From Clavelina lepadiformis (lineage: Eukaryota; Chordata; Ascidiacea; Aplousobranchia; Clavelinidae), in assembly GCF_947623445.1 (NCBI RefSeq), contig NC_135248.1:1674001-1738000 (forward strand): a stretch of 64,000 bases of DNA, in the 5' to 3' direction. The notes under the pieces are model-generated. The model did no database searches. It was not told the origin of the DNA and saw only the letters and a program-made list of their open reading frames with translations. A program made the translations under genes and the position numbers. Positions 32,178-46,200 of the stretch are shown here, piece by piece (the first letter of the stretch is position 1; each line of letters begins with the position of its first letter).

Positions 32178-35100
32178 ATGGGTGTTTTGGAACGATTTCG
32201 AAATTCTAGAACAACATCGGTTGCCATTGTTTTTTCGATGCTGTTGATCGATTATTTGTTGCTATTTGCAATCGGTGAGTGGAAAATAAGTTACGTTGTA
32301 ACTGTTGTCTGTTGTGTTTTAAACAAAAATGTTCCTTACAATAAAAATAAATAGAAATATACAATTAAAAGCTGACAGCATAACGCTAAAATTTGTAATA
32401 ACACAATGTTGTCTTCTTTTTATTAACAGTTCCAGTAATTCCGGCTTTTCTTTGGAAACATCATCAAAAGTCGCTGAATATTTCAGTAGAAATCAGTTGC
32501 AATAAATCTACCAATGATCCAAGCTTGTTTGCATTTAATGTAACTCTGCCACCTAACCATAATAGCGCAACAGAAAAAAGCGAATCGCAAAAACTTTGCA
32601 AGCAAAATATGGAAAAAGCTTATCTCAAAACACAAAGCGTCAAAATTGCCGCCATTATCGCTGCCAAACCTGCCGTGCAAGTGATTGCAAACCTGCTCAT
32701 GGGTCCATTGATTGACAGGATTGGATACAGTGTTCCAATGTTCTTTGGTGTGATAGTGATTTGTACAACGGCTACAAGTAAGTTGGTTGTCTGACATTTT
32801 TAATGAATGCCTAAGCATTGTTGTAAAGTTATGTGGAAGGCAAGTAATTTTCATGACAAGATATGGATTGCTGGTAGCCTAGGTCAATTCATTTCCGAAC
32901 AAATAACCTCTGTTACCCAAGTTAATTCAAATTTATTGGACAATTTGTCTAGAGTTCATACCGTGGCCGACTAAATTGATTGAGTTAGGGTACCATGACG
33001 CTATTTTAACAAAGTTTTAGGAATGGGTATTGTTACAGTAAGTTATTGATTCTAAATTAATAGTTTTCGGGCTTAATGATTTATACATAGCTTTGAGTAA
33101 ATTCACTCTTGGATGTGTACATGCTCCACGCGTAACGTGAAATCCAAGTTAAACAATTTTGCGCAGCAAAAGTGATCAGCTACAAAACCTTACTTAATGT
33201 GTAATTATAAACATTTTTGCACAGCGTTTGGCTTGGGACAGAGCTATGTGGCTTTGCTGGTATCTGCTGCCATACAAGGGATCGGTTCCGCTTGCGCCAT
33301 GGCAGGAGGGATGGCGATGTTAATGAGGAAGTACACTGAAGATGAGGAGAGAGGGAAAGTGATCGGGATATCGTTGGGAGCAATAGGAATTGGAGCAATA
33401 GGTGGGAACCTTGCTTACAATCTAATGTAAAACTGAAATCGTTTTTTCGAACACTGTGTCCATATACAATTCATTCCACTTGAAATAAAGTATTCTGGTA
33501 CTTAACAAGTTAACTCCTTTTAAGCAAGCATGTGCAATTTTTTTATATACAAATAGATTACAATGTGTAAACGGTATACAGTACAAGCACAAAGTTTGAC
33601 GATGAACCGAACTTTGCATGAACCCAAGAAAGGAATTACTATCCGAAGACAAATATTGTGATATTATACCACATCAAACAAAGCCAGATAAATTTTACAC
33701 AAATTGTTCATTTAACACCGTTGCTCATCAACAAAACTAAAATCCTCCTCACGAATTAAAAAAGTTTCGTAGCTTAGGTTTGATCTCATACAAGAGTCTC
33801 TTATAGCTGGTTGGAAAGAGTTTTATCCAATTCTTAACATGGGTCTCTTGTGAAAAATGTTTTTATTGTTATTACAAAATGCACGCGAATAGAGTCGAAT
33901 AAAATGATGTTTAAAATCGTGGATTAGTTTATGTCATATCTATTCTATGCGTCCATTTATTCCAACTACTGTAGTGATTGAAAATGTTTTCTTTTTTCAA
34001 AGCGGGCCCTCCTTATGGGAGTGTTATGAATGCTTTTGCCGGTAAAGCAACAACATTTCTTCTGCTCGGGGGTATCATTGCAGCTATCGGGATATTCCAA
34101 GTCTTCTACAGTCGTCTTAAAATCGAAAGAAAAAGTGAGGTAAGGCAAGTGTTGTGTGTAAACTCGTTCAGTTTGATGTAGAAGCTTTCACTGATCTTTG
34201 GGAATGGGAAGCCATGCGGCAAAATAGTTTCCGTTATTCTGTCCACTGATATTAATACAACAACAACTTATGCAGTACACATTGTGACCTTGTAGCTGTT
34301 AACGAATGGTTTTGCTCGAGCCTCTTTCGACTACGTGTTTGCCGGTTAACCTGTACAGATACACGCACCAAATTAAGATTTTGTTTCATCTATATCGGCA
34401 TAAGTTTTTTCATTGAACTATTTAAAACTTTTCTGAGGCGTCAACAAAATGAAGTAGTAGGATAGGAAAATGACAGTTTTTACGGAATCGTTAACATTTA
34501 AAACATCTTTCATTTGGTTGGTGGTGTACCGTGCCGATATCATTTCTGAATATTTGACTAGAGCGAGAAAGTTACATCATTGTGGAAGTTATTGGCGGAC
34601 CCGTACATTATTTTGGCTGCAACCTCACTGATGCTGGTCAACATCGCTTTCGGAATCTTTAACTCAGGTTTGCCAGCCTGGCTCATACAACGATTCAACT
34701 CACCCAAGTGGATGCTAGGTAAGTGTTTTTTTCATGCAAGGCGTTTGTGAATGTTTGCAGCTGACAATGTTCTTATGCCGGGCCCTATTGAAACTACAGA
34801 GTCATCGTCATGACTTCGGAGAGGCAAAGTCAAATTCTTCTTAAAAAACATTAATGTTTTTACATTTGTCATTCTAGGCGATATCAAACATTATATAAAC
34901 CAAACTGCTGAAAGTTCCATTTAAAGTTATTTAACTCTAAATCATCATCAATCAAAACAAGTTGTTTAACCAACCTAACTCAACTAACACCGCCATTTTT
35001 ACACTAAAACCTTTAACAAAAAACATTAGCTTAAGATTGCGTCATTGCTTGTGGCAGCGATATCGAAATACAATACCCGCACTTTGATAGTTAATGGAAG

Positions 35101-36248
35101 TATCCATTCATCAAATCTTGGCCATTATTCACTAATTGGTGTCATTATTAGACACCAAAGTCTAATATGCTTTTAGTCATGCACCAATGTTTATACATTG
35201 TTGCTTAGACGTGGTCTGTACCTTTATTTATTATACACAAGTGCGTTGTTTTATTCAGGTCTTGCATTTATACCAGTTTGTATTGGCTACGCCGTTACAA
35301 CAAACGTGCTTTCATTTCTTCCAATGAGAAACATGCGCTGGTTGGTTGCATTGGTCGGGACCTACATGTCCGTTGCAGCCTGCTTAAGTTTGCCATTTTC
35401 AACCAGGTTCGCACGTCATAATATTAACTGCAGTGACGTCATGCAACGACACGTGCTTTATTGCATTCAATAGGTTGCCCCACCTAAGAGTTATTTGGTT
35501 TGAAATAATTAAACTCTGCATAAAAGTAACGTAACTAATGAAGAGTCTAGTACGATATCTTTGAAATTGTGGTAAAAGTTACTAATTGTCGAACTAGGCT
35601 AAGACCAACTTTTCAACAAAGTATTACACGTGTTAGTGATGGCAGATTTTCATGCGTTTAATCTAGAATAACTTTAATAACATTCATTACTGTTCCAAGC
35701 TTTGCTGCCACCATCGGACCAACATTAATACTCGGCATTGGATGTGGATTAATTGAAGTCAATATTTATCCAATTTTGGCAATTCTAGTTGACACACGAC
35801 ATAAGTCTGATTATGGTAGCGTTTACGCAATAGCCGATATCTCGATATGCTTGGGATTTATCATAGGTATGGCAGCCAAATTGTCTAACGTTATATATTA
35901 TTCTTAAAACCATTGCAATTATTCTTTCATCATAATAATTATAAAAGTATCATTTCAACAGTCAACAGCTGTTAACGTTTCATTTACAGGTCCACTACTG
36001 ACTGGTTCTCTACTTCAACTGATCAGCTTTTCCTGGGTTTTGTGGATGCTGACCATCGTGTTGTTTCTTTTCGCTCCTTTTCTTGTCTTTTTGAAGAAAC
36101 CGATTCAAGGAAAACCAGACCAAGAGACAGAGGTGAAATATTTGAAAATTTGTTTAAGTTTATCCCATGGCAAAGTGTGTAAATTATTTTATTTGTTTTG
36201 CAGAGTTTACTAGACGGGTCTGTGTCCGCAAAGAATGTGGAAGAATAG
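32178..36248 (+). CDS. SLC18-like transporter, gene B (first of array)
   Basis: Nine exons: 32178-32274, 32430-32777, 33225-33401, 34003-34139, 34562-34718, 35259-35406, 35700-35866, 35990-36132, 36204-36248; 472 codons plus stop, all GT-AG. Family hallmarks: Asp25 in TM1 (LLIDYLLLF), a 60-residue lumenal loop with N-glycosylation sites (NIS, NKS, NVT), Lys112 and Gln116 in TM2 (AAKPAVQ), motif A GPLIDRIG, QGIGSAC in TM4, YTEDEERGKVIG, GPPYGSV in TM5, GLPAWLIQRF after TM7, ILVDTRHKSDYGSVYAIAD in TM10-11. In VMATs these acidic and basic residues couple proton export to amine uptake. The TM4 Arg and TM7 Glu of VMATs are Ala and Asn here. By inference it is a vesicular proton antiporter for a small cation of unknown identity. 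Exon 2 carries the FAFNVTLPP loop type shared only with gene G. Possible AATAAA at 36581. Confidence 0.88.
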
Positions 36249-37439
36249 TTGCAATTGTTTTATCTACGGCTTCATAATTTCAGTTGAAACTAAATGTTTT
36301 GTCTAACTTGAGATTCCTGCGCCCACAGTTGTATTGTAGACTATTGCTGACTGTCATGCCATGTTGTTGAAGCCGACAGTTAGCCAATTAAGTTAGACGT
36401 GTTGCACAACACACATGTTAAACTTGTAAAATGTAGATTCAGTATATGCAACTTTCCTTTTCATAAGTAAATATTTCTTTTCGGGATATTTATTGACATT
36501 AAAGTGACATTGTTAGCATTTTTCTGTTTGTTCTTCATGCCCATTGAGATGGAACAGACAAAAGCAGCGTTTCCAACACTAATAAATCAAATTTAGCCCA
36601 TATCACTTGCAAACAAATTCTGTTATGCATGAATGCAACGACGTCTTAATGACGTCAAAAGTAGGTGACTTGAAAGAGGTTGAGTGCTACTGTAATGTGC
36701 TTTCCTTACTCCGCTGCGCGCCCTCCATAGTTAAAAACATAACAAAACTTAAACTTTATAATCGTACAGCAGGTCACAGTTGAAAACGTGGATTTAAACC
36801 ATACAGGTACCCGGCACCACGCAAATATTTCGGTTGAACTAAACGCTAATTACAATGACCAGAAGATTAAGTTAGTGTTTTCAAAACGCAAAGTTTACGC
36901 GTACATTGAATTGAACTCGCATATTCACGTCATGTTTACTCGTTGACTAATTCGTGATTCGACAACACAAATTCCAATTTGTTTTCAAACCAACAAGCGT
37001 AAAAATACCTTAAATATTTTCTATAGCAAGGAAGACATTATTTGTAACTTAAGATTTCTCCTAACTACAACCACTATTCAATTGTCCTATTTCACAACAA
37101 AAACATTGCTCAAAACACAAACTGGCACATCCTACCAGCATTCGTTAAAGCCCGAGCACTTTACATTGTTATAGAAGTACTTAATGTTGGGAAGAATAAT
37201 GACAAAATTAGGCGTATTTAACAGCATAGCGATGTTCAGATTTTAACAAATCGCTTGTTTCCTCCGGAAAGCGTGTTCTGTATCCTGACAGATACAGCGA
37301 CGTTTCACAGGCCTAAATCCTTGAAGCAGTATTAACGATTCAGTGTAGGAGTTTAGAGAATGACAATTTGTAAAGGGGCGTTACGGTCAAAGTAAGTTTT
37401 CATGGATTTCAGAATTCAAGATTTTGTTTTGCAAAGAAC
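36249..37439 (+). promoter_or_regulatory. Spacer B-C with CRE and hairpin
   Basis: Contains TGACGTCA at 36650-36657 (790 bp before the ATG of gene C), a GC patch gctgcgcgccctcc near 36713, and the hairpin ctgtatc-ctgaca-gatacag at 37278-37297. A tttcag acceptor-like site lies about 26 bp before the ATG. Nearly identical to the spacer at 52779-53969. Confidence 0.5.
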
Positions 37440-40400
37440 ATGGTTGTGAACGATTATAATTTAACAATGAGTGTGTTGGAACGATTTCGAAATTCTAAAA
37501 CAACATCAGTTGCCATTGTTTCATCAATTTTATTGATCGATTATTTGTTGCTATTTGCAATCGGTGAGTAGAACATTTGTTACGTCATGGCTATTTGTTA
37601 TATTTTAAAGACTTCGTTCCTGATACATTATACATGAACAAATCGAAATACATTATATGAAACGCGAATGACACAACGCTTAATAACTTACCATAACGTG
37701 ATTTGTGCTCATTACAATATGTTTTCTCTTTGTCAACAGTCCCAGTAATACCTGTTTTTCTTTGGAAACATCATCAAAAGTCACTGAATCTTTCAGTGGA
37801 AATCAGTTGCAATAAATCTAAGATTGACCAAAGCATTTCTGCAATAACAATAACGCCATTTAATCATAATAACACAATAGAAGATAATGAATCGAAAAAC
37901 CTAAGCAAGCAAAGCATGGAAAATGCTTATCTCAAAACACAAAGCGTCAAAATTGCCGCCATTATTGCTGCCAAACCTGCTGTGCAAGTAATTGCAAACC
38001 TGCTAGTAGGTCCATTGATTGACAGGATCGGATACAGTGTTCCAATGTTCTGTGGTGTGATAGTGATTTGTACAACGGCTACAAGTAAGTTAGTTGTCTG
38101 ACGTTTTCAATGAATGCCTAAGCATTGTTGTAAAGTTATGTGGAATGCTAGAGTAATTTTCATGACAAGGCATGGATTGCTGGTGGGCCCATTCATTTCC
38201 GAACAAATAACCTTTGTGACCCGGGTTGATCTAAACTTATTGGACAATATATCTGGATCCATTAGAGCCGAATGAATTGATTGAGTTGGGGTATCATGAC
38301 GCTATTCTAACAAAGTTTTAGAAATGAGCTTACAGTAAGTTATTGATTCTAAGTTAATAGTTTTCGGGCTTAACGATTTATGCATAGCATTGAGTGAATT
38401 CACTCTTGGATTTGTACATGCTCCATGCGTGAAGTGATCTCCAAGTTAAACAATTATGTGCAGCAAAAGTGATCAGCTACAAAACCTTAATTAAAGTGTA
38501 ATTATAAACTTTTATGCACAGCGTTTGGCATGGGACAAAGCTATGCGGTTTTGCTGGTATCTGCTGCCATACAAGGAATCGGTTCTGCTTGCGCCATGGT
38601 AGGAGGGATGGCCATGTTAATGAGGAAGTATACTGAAGATGAGGAGAGAGGAAAAGTGATCGGGTTATCTCTGGGAGCAATAGGAATTGGAGTAATAGGT
38701 GGGGAACCTTGCTTACAATCTAATGTAAAATAGAAATTGTTTTTTCGAACACAATGTCCATATACAATTCATTCTATTGAAATTCATTCATTGAAATGAA
38801 GTTATTTTTTGGGTTGGATTTTATCAAGTTGTCTTGATTTAAAAATTTATTGTACCTTTTCTAGTACTTTAAATAGATTACAACGTGTAAACGGTATACA
38901 TTACAAGCACAAAGTTTGAGGATGAATGGAACTTTGCATGAACCCAAGAAAAGAATTACAGTCTGAAGACAAATATTGTGATATTATACCATATCAAACA
39001 AAGCCGGAAATATTTTACACAAATTGTTCATTTAAAACCGTTGCAAAATAACAAAACTACAATCCACCTCACGAATTAAAAAAGTTTGTTAACTTTGATT
39101 TGATCTCATGCAAGAGTCTCTTATAGCTTGTTGGAAAGAGTTTTATACAATTTCTTAAAATGGGTCTCTTGTAAAAAATGTGTTTATTGTTATTACAAAA
39201 TGCACGCGAATAGAGTCGAATAAAATGATGTTAAAAATCGTGGATTTGTTTATGTCATATCTATTCTATGCGTCCATTTATTCCAACTACTGTAGTGATT
39301 GAAAATGTTTTCTTTTTTCAAAGCGGGCCCTCCTTATGGGAGTGTTATGAATGCTTTTGCCGGTAAAGCAACAACATTTCTTCTGCTCGGGGGTATAATT
39401 GCAGCTATCGGGATATTCCAAGTCTTCTACAATCGTCTTAAAATCGAAAGAAAAAGTGAGGTAAGGCAAGTGTTGTGTGTAAACTCGTTCAGTTTGATGT
39501 AGAAGCTTTCACTGATCTTTGGGAAGAGGAAGCCATGCGGCAAAATAGTTTCCGTTATTCTGTCCACTGATATTAATACAACAACAACAACCTATGCAGT
39601 ATACATGGTGACCTTGTAGCGTTTAATGAATGATTTTTCTCGAGCCTCTTTCGATTACGTGTTTGCCGGTTAACCTGTACAGATACATGCATCAAATTAA
39701 GATTTTCTTTCATCTATATCGGCAAAAGTTTTTCACTGAACAATTTAAAACTTCTCTGAGACGTCAACAAAATGAAGTAGTAGGATAGGAAAATGACAGT
39801 TTTTACGGAATCGTTAACATTTAAAACATCTTTTATTTTGGTTGGTGGTGTACCGTGCTGATTTAATTCTGAATATTTGACTAGAGCGAGAAAGTTACAT
39901 CATTGAGGAAGTTATTGGCGGACCCGTACATTATTTTGGCTGCAACCTCACTGATGCTGGTCAACATCGGTTTCGGAATCTTTAACTCAGGTTTGCCAGC
40001 CTGGCTCATACAACGATTCAACTCACCAAAGTGGATGCTGGGTAAGTGTTTTTTTCATGCAAGGCGGTTGTGAATGCTTGCTGCTGCAGCTGACAATCTT
40101 CTTGTGCCAGCTCTATTGAAACTACAGAGTCATCGTCATGACTTCGGAGAGGCGAAGTCAAATTGTTCTTAAAAACAATAATGGTTTTACATTTGTCATT
40201 CTAGGCGATGTCAAACATTATATGAACCAAACTGCTGAAACTTCCATTTAAAGTCATTTAACTCTAAATCATGATCAATCAAAACAAGTTGTTTAGCCAA
40301 CCTAACCCAACTAACACCGCCATTTTTACACTAAAACCTTTAACAAAAAACATTAGCTTAAGATTGCGTCATTGCTTGTGACAGCGATATCGAAATACAA

Positions 40401-41577
40401 TACCCGCACTTTGATAGTCAATGGAAGTATCCATTCATCAAATCTTGGCCATTATTTACTGATTGGTGTCATTATTAGACACTAAAGTCCAATATGCCTT
40501 CAGTCCTGCACCAATGTTTATACGTTGTTGCTTAGACGTGGTCTGTACCTTTATTTATTATACACAAGTGTGTTGTTTTATTTAGGTCTTGCATTTATAC
40601 CAGTTTGCATTGGCTACGCCGTTACAACAAACGTGCTTTCATTTATCCCGATGAGAAACATGCGCTGGTTTCTTGCTTTGGTCGGGACCTACATGTCTGT
40701 TGCAGCCTGCTTAAGTTTGCCATTTTCAGCCAGGTTCGCACGTCATATTATTAACTGCATTGACGTCATGCAACGACACGTGCTTTATTGCATTCAATAG
40801 GTTGCCCCACCTAAGAGTTATTGGGTTTGAAATAATCAAACTCTGCATAAAAGTAACGTAACTAATGAAGAGTCTTGTACGATATCTTTGAAATTGTGGT
40901 TAACGTTAATAATCGTCGAGCTAGGTTACGACCAACTTTTCAACAAAGTATTACACGTGTTGGTGATGGTAGATTTTCATGTGTTGAATCTAGAATGACT
41001 TTAATAACATTCATTACTGTTCCAAGCTTTGCTGCCACCATCGGACCGACATTAACTCTCGGCATTGGATGTGGATTAATTGAAGTCAATATTTATCCAA
41101 TTTTGGCAATTCTAGTTGACACACGACATAAGTCTGATTATGGTAGCGTGTACGCAATAGCTGGTATCTCGATATGCTTGGGATATATCATAGGTATGGC
41201 AGCCAAATGACCTAACGTTATATATTTTTCTAACAACCTATATGCAATTATTATTTCATCATAATAATTATAAAAGTATCATTTCAACAGTCAACAGCTG
41301 TTAACGTTTCATTTACAGGTCCACTACTGACTGGTTCTCTCCTTCAACTGATCAGCTTTTCCTGGGTTTTGTGGATGCTGACCATCGTGTTATTTCTTTA
41401 CGCTCCTTTTCTTGTTTTCTTGAAGAAACCGATTCAAGGAAAACCAGAAGAAGAGACAGAGGTGAAATGGTTGAAAATTTGTTTAAGTTTATCCCATGGC
41501 AAAGTGTGTAAATTGTTTCATTTGTTTTGCAGAGTTTACTAAACGGGTCTGTGTCCGCAAAGAATGTGGAAGAATAG
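37440..41577 (+). CDS. SLC18-like transporter, gene C (TM11 Asp replaced by Gly)
   Basis: Exons 37440-37563, 37740-38084, 38522-38698, 39324-39460, 39885-40041, 40586-40733, 41027-41193, 41319-41461, 41533-41577; 480 codons plus stop. The upstream ATG adds MVVNDYNLT; the ATG at 37467 matches the start of gene B, so either could be used. Open and correctly spliced throughout. Lumenal loop is of the ITITPFNHNNT type shared by C-F. TM1 Asp, TM2 Lys and TM10 Asp are present, but exon 7 reads AIAGISIC where all other array genes read AIADISIC. The lost Asp aligns with the TM11 Asp of VMATs, which is needed for transport. Gene C may thus be inactive or changed in mechanism although no stop is present. 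It also differs by SARFARH just beyond exon 6 and a W-to-F change (RWFLALV). Confidence 0.87.
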
Positions 41578-43270
41578 TTGCAATTGTTTTATCTACGGCT
41601 TCATAATTTCAGTTGAAACTAAATGTTTTGTCTAACTTGATATTCCTGCGCCCACAGCTGTACTGTAGACTATTGCTGACTGTCGTGCCATGTCGTTAAA
41701 GCTGACAGTTGGTCGATTAGGTTTTCAAAGCATCGAACTTACCGCTTATTATAGCTTGACAACGTTGAGCCAAAGATTATTATAAACTTGATTACTAAAG
41801 GGCCAATTGGTTAAATGCGTTCGAGTTTGAGATCTTTCTGGCGGAAGTTGCTTTTTTGTTTACTACTGAACGCAACCTTGCTATTGTGGAGTGAAACCTT
41901 TTGAATACGGATGCAATTTTTAACGCGTAAGTTAATTGCAAAAAGAAACTTTGTATTATCTGGACTTTCTTGTTAATATAAGAAACTAAACTTCAAAAAG
42001 TAATATTGAGCACTTATCAAGCAAGGTATAGCCATAGGGCACTACCTTTATAAGCACCAGTATATAAAGCTTTCATAAATGCCAGTAAAATCATGTTTGT
42101 TCTGTTTATTTTTTCTGAACTTACAAAGAACGTGAAGTTCGTAAAAATTCAGGACGTGACTGTTTCTTAAGATTTTATACATACGGATAGGAAATTCACC
42201 ACAAATAATTATATACAACACATGTTAAACTTGTAAAATATAGTTTCAGTAAATGCACTGTCCAATGTTAGGGGCATAAAATACTTTTTCAATGTTTCCT
42301 TTTCATAAGTAAATATTTCTTTTCGGAATATTTATTGACATTGTTAGCATTTTCTGTTTGTTTTTCATGCCCATTGAGATGGAACAGGCAAAAGGAGCGT
42401 TTCCAACACTAATAAATCAAATATAGCCCATAACATTTACACACAAATTCTGTTAAGTATGAATGTAATGACGTCTTAATGACGTCAAAAGTAGGTGACT
42501 TGAAAGAGGTTGAGTGCTACTGTAATGTGCTTTTCTTACTCCGCTGCGCGCCCTCCATAGTTAAAAACATGACAAGACTTAAACTTTATAACCGTACAGC
42601 AGGTCACAGTTGAAAACGTGGATTTAAACCATACAAATACCCGGCACCGTGCAAATATTTCGGTTGAACTAAACGCTAATTACAATGACCAGAAGATTAA
42701 GATAATGTTTTCAAAACGCAAAGTTGACGCGTACATTGAATTGAACTCGCATATTCACGTCATGTTTACTAGTTGACTAATTCGTAATTCGACAGCACAA
42801 ATTCCAATTTGTTTTCAAACCAACAAGCGTAAAAAAATACCTTAAATTATTTCTATAGCAAGGAAGACATTAGTTGTAACTTAAGAATTCTCCTAACTAC
42901 CACCACTTTTCAATTGTGCTATTTCACAACAAGAAATTGCTCAAAACAAAAACTGGCACATCCTACTAGCATTCGTTAAAGACCGAGCACTTTACATTGT
43001 TATGAAAGTACTTAATGTTGGGAAGCATAATGACAAAATTAGGCGTATTTAACAGCATAGCGATGTTCAGATTTTAACAAATCGCTTGTTTCTTCCGGAA
43101 AGCGTGTTCTGTATCCTGACAGATACAGCGACGTTCAACAAACACAATTCCTTGAAGCAGTATTAACGATTCAGTGTAGGAGTTTAGATAATGACAGTTT
43201 GTAAAGGGGCGTTACGGTCAAAGTAAGTTTTCATGGATTTCAGAATTCAAGATTTTGTTTTGCAAAGAAC
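41578..43270 (+). promoter_or_regulatory. Spacer C-D with CRE, hairpin and about 500 bp extra
   Basis: TGACGTCA at 42480-42487 (791 bp before the ATG of gene D) and hairpin at 43109-43128. Compared with the other spacers, about 41715-42220 is additional sequence with no terminal repeats or coding content. It is either an insertion or ancestral DNA deleted from the other copies. Confidence 0.5.
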
Positions 43271-46200
43271 ATGGTAGTGAACGAGTATAATTTAACAATG
43301 AGTGTGTTGGAACGATTTCGAAATTCTAAAACAACATCAGTTGCCATTGTTTCATCAATTTTATTGATCGATTATTTGTTGCTATTTGCAATCGGTGAGA
43401 AGAACATTTGTTACGTCATGGCTATTTGTTATATTTTAAAGACTTCGTTCCTTATACATTATACATGAACAAATCGAAATACATTATATGAAACGCGAAT
43501 GACACAACGCTTAATAACTTACCATAACGTGATTTGTGCTTATTACAGCATGTTTTCTCTTTGTAAACAGTTCCAGTAATCCCGGCTTTTCTTTGGAAAC
43601 ATCATCAAAAGTCACTGAATCTTTCAGCAGAAATCAATTGTAACAAATCTAAGATTGACCAAAGCATTTCTGCAATAACAATAACGCCATTTAATCATAA
43701 TAACACAATAGAAGATAATGGATCGAAAAACCTAAGCAAGCAAAGCAGCCAAAATATGGAAAACGCTTATCTCAAAACACAAAGCGTCAAAATTGCCGCC
43801 ATTATCGCTGCCAAACCTGCTGTGCAAGTAATTGCAAACCTGCTAGTAGGTCCATTGATTGACAGGATCGGATACAGTGTTCCAATGTTTTGTGGTGTGA
43901 TAGTGATTTGTACAACGGCTACAAGTAAGTTAGTTGTCTGACGTTTTCAATGAATGCCTAAGCATTGTTGTAAAGTTATGTGGAATGCTATAGTAATTTT
44001 CATGACAAGGCATGGACTGCTGGTGGGCCCATTCATTTCCGAACAAATAACCTTTGTGACCCGGGTTGATCTAAACTTATTGGACAATATATCTGGATCC
44101 ATTAGAGCCGAATGAATTGATTGAGTTGGGGTATCATGACGCTATTCTAACAAAGTTTTAAAAATGAGCTTACAGTAAGTTATTGATTCTAAGTTAATAG
44201 TTTTCGGGCTTAACGATTTATGCACAGCATTGAGTGAATTCACTCTTGGATTTGTACATGCTCCATGCGTAAAGTGATCTCCAAGTTAAACAATTTTGTG
44301 CAGCAAAAGTGATCAGCTACAAAAACCTTACTTAATGTGTAATTATAAACTTTTATGCACAGCTTTTGGCTTGGGGCAGAGCTATGCGGTTTTGCTGGTA
44401 TCTGCTGCCATACAAGGGATCGGTTCTGCTTTCGCCATGGCAGGAGGGATAGCCATGTTAATGAGGAAGTATACTGAAGATGAGGAGAGAGGAAAAGTGA
44501 TCGGGTTATCTCTGGGAGCAATAGGAATTGGATCAATAGGTGGGAAATCTTGCTTACAATCTAATGTAAAACTGAAATCGTTTTTTCGAACACAATGTCC
44601 ATGTACAACTCATTCCACTTGAAATGAACTTTTTGTTGGGTTGGATTTTATAAAGTTGTCTTGATTTAAAAATTGCTTGTACCTTTTCTAGTACTCAACA
44701 AGTTTTTAACTCCTTTTAAGCAAGCATGTGCAATTTTTTTATTTACAAATAGATTACAATATGTAAACGGTATACAGTACAAGCACAAAGTTTTACGATG
44801 AACCGAACTTTGCATGAACCCAAGAAAAGAATTACACTCTGAAGACAAATATTGTGATATTATACCAAATCAAACAAAGCTGGAAATATTTTACACAAAT
44901 TGTTCATTTAAAACCATTGCAAAATAACAAAACTAAAATCCACCTCACGAATTAAAAAAGTTTCGTAACTTTGATTTGATCTCATACAAGAGTCTCTTAT
45001 AGCTTGTTGGAATGAGTTTTATACAATTTCCTAAAATAGGTCTCTTGTAACAAATGTGTTTATTGGTATTACAAATTGCACGCGAATAGAGTCGAATAAA
45101 ATGATGTTAAAAATCGTGGATTAGTTTATGCAATATCTATTCTATGCGGCCAATTATTCCAACTACTGTAGTGATTGAAAACGTTTTCTTTTTTCAAAGC
45201 GGGCCCTCCTTATGGGAGTGTTATGAATGCTTTTGCCGGTAAAGCAACAACATTTCTTCTGCTCGGGGGTATCATTGCAGCTATCGGGATATTCCAAGTC
45301 TTCTACAGTCGTCTTAAAATCGAAAGAAAAAGTGAGGTAAGGCAAGTGTTGTGTGTAAACTCGTTCAGTTTGATGTAGAAGCTTTCACTGATCTTTGGGA
45401 ATGGGAAGCCATGCGGCAAAATAGTTTCCGTTATTCTGTCCACTGATATTAATACAACAACAACTTATGCAGTACACATTGTGACCTTGTAGCTGTTAAC
45501 GAATGGTTTTGCTCGAGCCTCTTTCGACTACGTGTTTGCCGGTTAACCTGTACAGATTCACGCACCAAATTAAGATTTTGTTTCATCTATATCGGCATAA
45601 GTTTTTTCATTGAACTATTTAAAACTTTTCTGAGGCGTCAACAAAATGAAGTAGTAGGATAGGAAAATGACAGTTTTTAAGGAATCGTTAACATTTAAAA
45701 CATCTTTCATTTGGTTGGTGGTGTACCGTGCCGATATCATTTCTGAATATTTGACTAGAGCGAGAAAGTTACATCATTGTGGAAGTTATTGGCGGACCCG
45801 TACATTATCTTGGCTGCAACCTCACTGATGCTGGTCAACATCGGTTTCGGAATCTTCAACTCAGGTTTGCCAGCCTGGCTCATACAACGATTCAACTCAC
45901 CAAAGTGGATGCTCAGTAAGTGTTTTTTTCATGCAAGGCTGTTGTGAATGCTTGCTGCTTCAGCCGATAATCTTCTTATGCCGGGCTCTATTAAAACAAC
46001 AGAGTCATCGTCATGACTTCGGAAAGGCAAAGTCAAATTCTTCTTAAAAAACATTAATGTTTTTACATTTGTCATTCTAGGCGATATCAAACATTATATG
46101 AACCAAACTGCTGAAACTTCCGTTTAAAGTCATTTAACTCTAAATCATGATCAATCAAAACAAGTTGTTTAACCAACCTAACCCAACTAACACCGCCATT

